Below, one piece after another: positions 53,669-53,694 of a stretch of DNA of 53,694 nt (positions are counted from its first letter, which is position 1; each line of letters opens with the position of its first letter). The notes below the pieces were generated by a model, which saw nothing but the letters and a program-made list of their open reading frames with translations, was not told the origin of the DNA and ran no database searches. A program made the translations under genes and the position numbers. Origin of the DNA: Actinomycetota bacterium (GTDB lineage Bacteria > Actinomycetota > Acidimicrobiia > Acidimicrobiales > JAMDDE01); assembly GCA_023489235.1 (NCBI GenBank), contig JAMDDE010000040.1, positions 1 to 53,694 of the forward strand, given 5' to 3'.

Positions 53669-53694
53669 GTTGCTGTTCACTCGTGATGCAAGTT

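Overview
The window is chromosomal DNA from an actinobacterium of intermediate G+C (close to half by eye, uncounted). Three neighbourhoods point to Actinobacteria: an mtrA-mtrB-lpqB signalling locus, a WhiG/FliA-type sigma factor gene beside rpsB-tsf-pyrH-frr-cdsA-dxr, and the order nusA-ylxR-infB-rbfA-truB-ribF-rpsO-pnp-M16 peptidase-dapB-dapA-rnj-ftsK. Moderate G+C, frequent GTG/TTG starts and long hydrophilic insertions suggest an Acidimicrobiia-like lineage. That is an inference, not a proven placement.

Layout. 1-8.3 kb (minus strand): a polysaccharide deacetylase gene, then a tightly overlapping five-gene operon read from 8004 down to 1137. It encodes an acyl-CoA dehydrogenase, a GH65 disaccharide phosphorylase, a tandem universal stress protein, acetate kinase and a beta-phosphoglucomutase-like HAD phosphatase. 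Two identical 33-bp palindromic repeats lie upstream of it. 8.3-10.1 kb: thiC behind a clear TPP riboswitch. 10.3-10.8 kb: a Bcp-type peroxiredoxin. 11.0-18.8 kb (plus strand): a six-gene operon related to hydrogenase-4/formate hydrogenlyase (HyfC, HyfE, HyfF, a HycE-like large subunit, a ferredoxin-small-subunit fusion, HyfB). 18.8-21.7 kb (minus strand): lpqB-mtrB-mtrA. 22.0-53.7 kb (plus strand): a nearly unbroken housekeeping block for recombination, sigma factor, translation, isoprenoid precursors, membrane proteolysis, ribosome assembly, RNA turnover, lysine/cell-wall precursors and chromosome segregation.

The most unusual system is the 11.0-18.8 kb operon. Its large subunit has lost the NiFe cysteines (CGIC is now EGIA, and the C-terminal DPCxxC is absent). 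Its small subunit has lost all four ligands of the proximal [4Fe-4S] cluster (three Asp and one Ser instead). The membrane subunits nevertheless keep the Glu and Lys residues expected of ion-pumping antiporter-like proteins. One ferredoxin-type cluster appears to survive through complementary loss of cysteines in two motifs. This fits the energy-converting-hydrogenase-related (Ehr) class in an extreme form. The operon head has a hairpin that can cover the Shine-Dalgarno sequence.

The sugar phosphorylase operon could form a fuel path: GH65 phosphorolysis gives beta-glucose 1-phosphate, the HAD mutase gives glucose 6-phosphate, and acetate kinase supplies ATP from acetyl phosphate. Its mix of a GH65 protein, a HAD protein and a tandem USP recalls dormancy-associated genes of mycobacteria. 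In the housekeeping block, several genes appear to use near-cognate starts placed for translational coupling, and several leaders hold hairpins that may regulate rpsB, rpsO, pnp and rimP-nusA.
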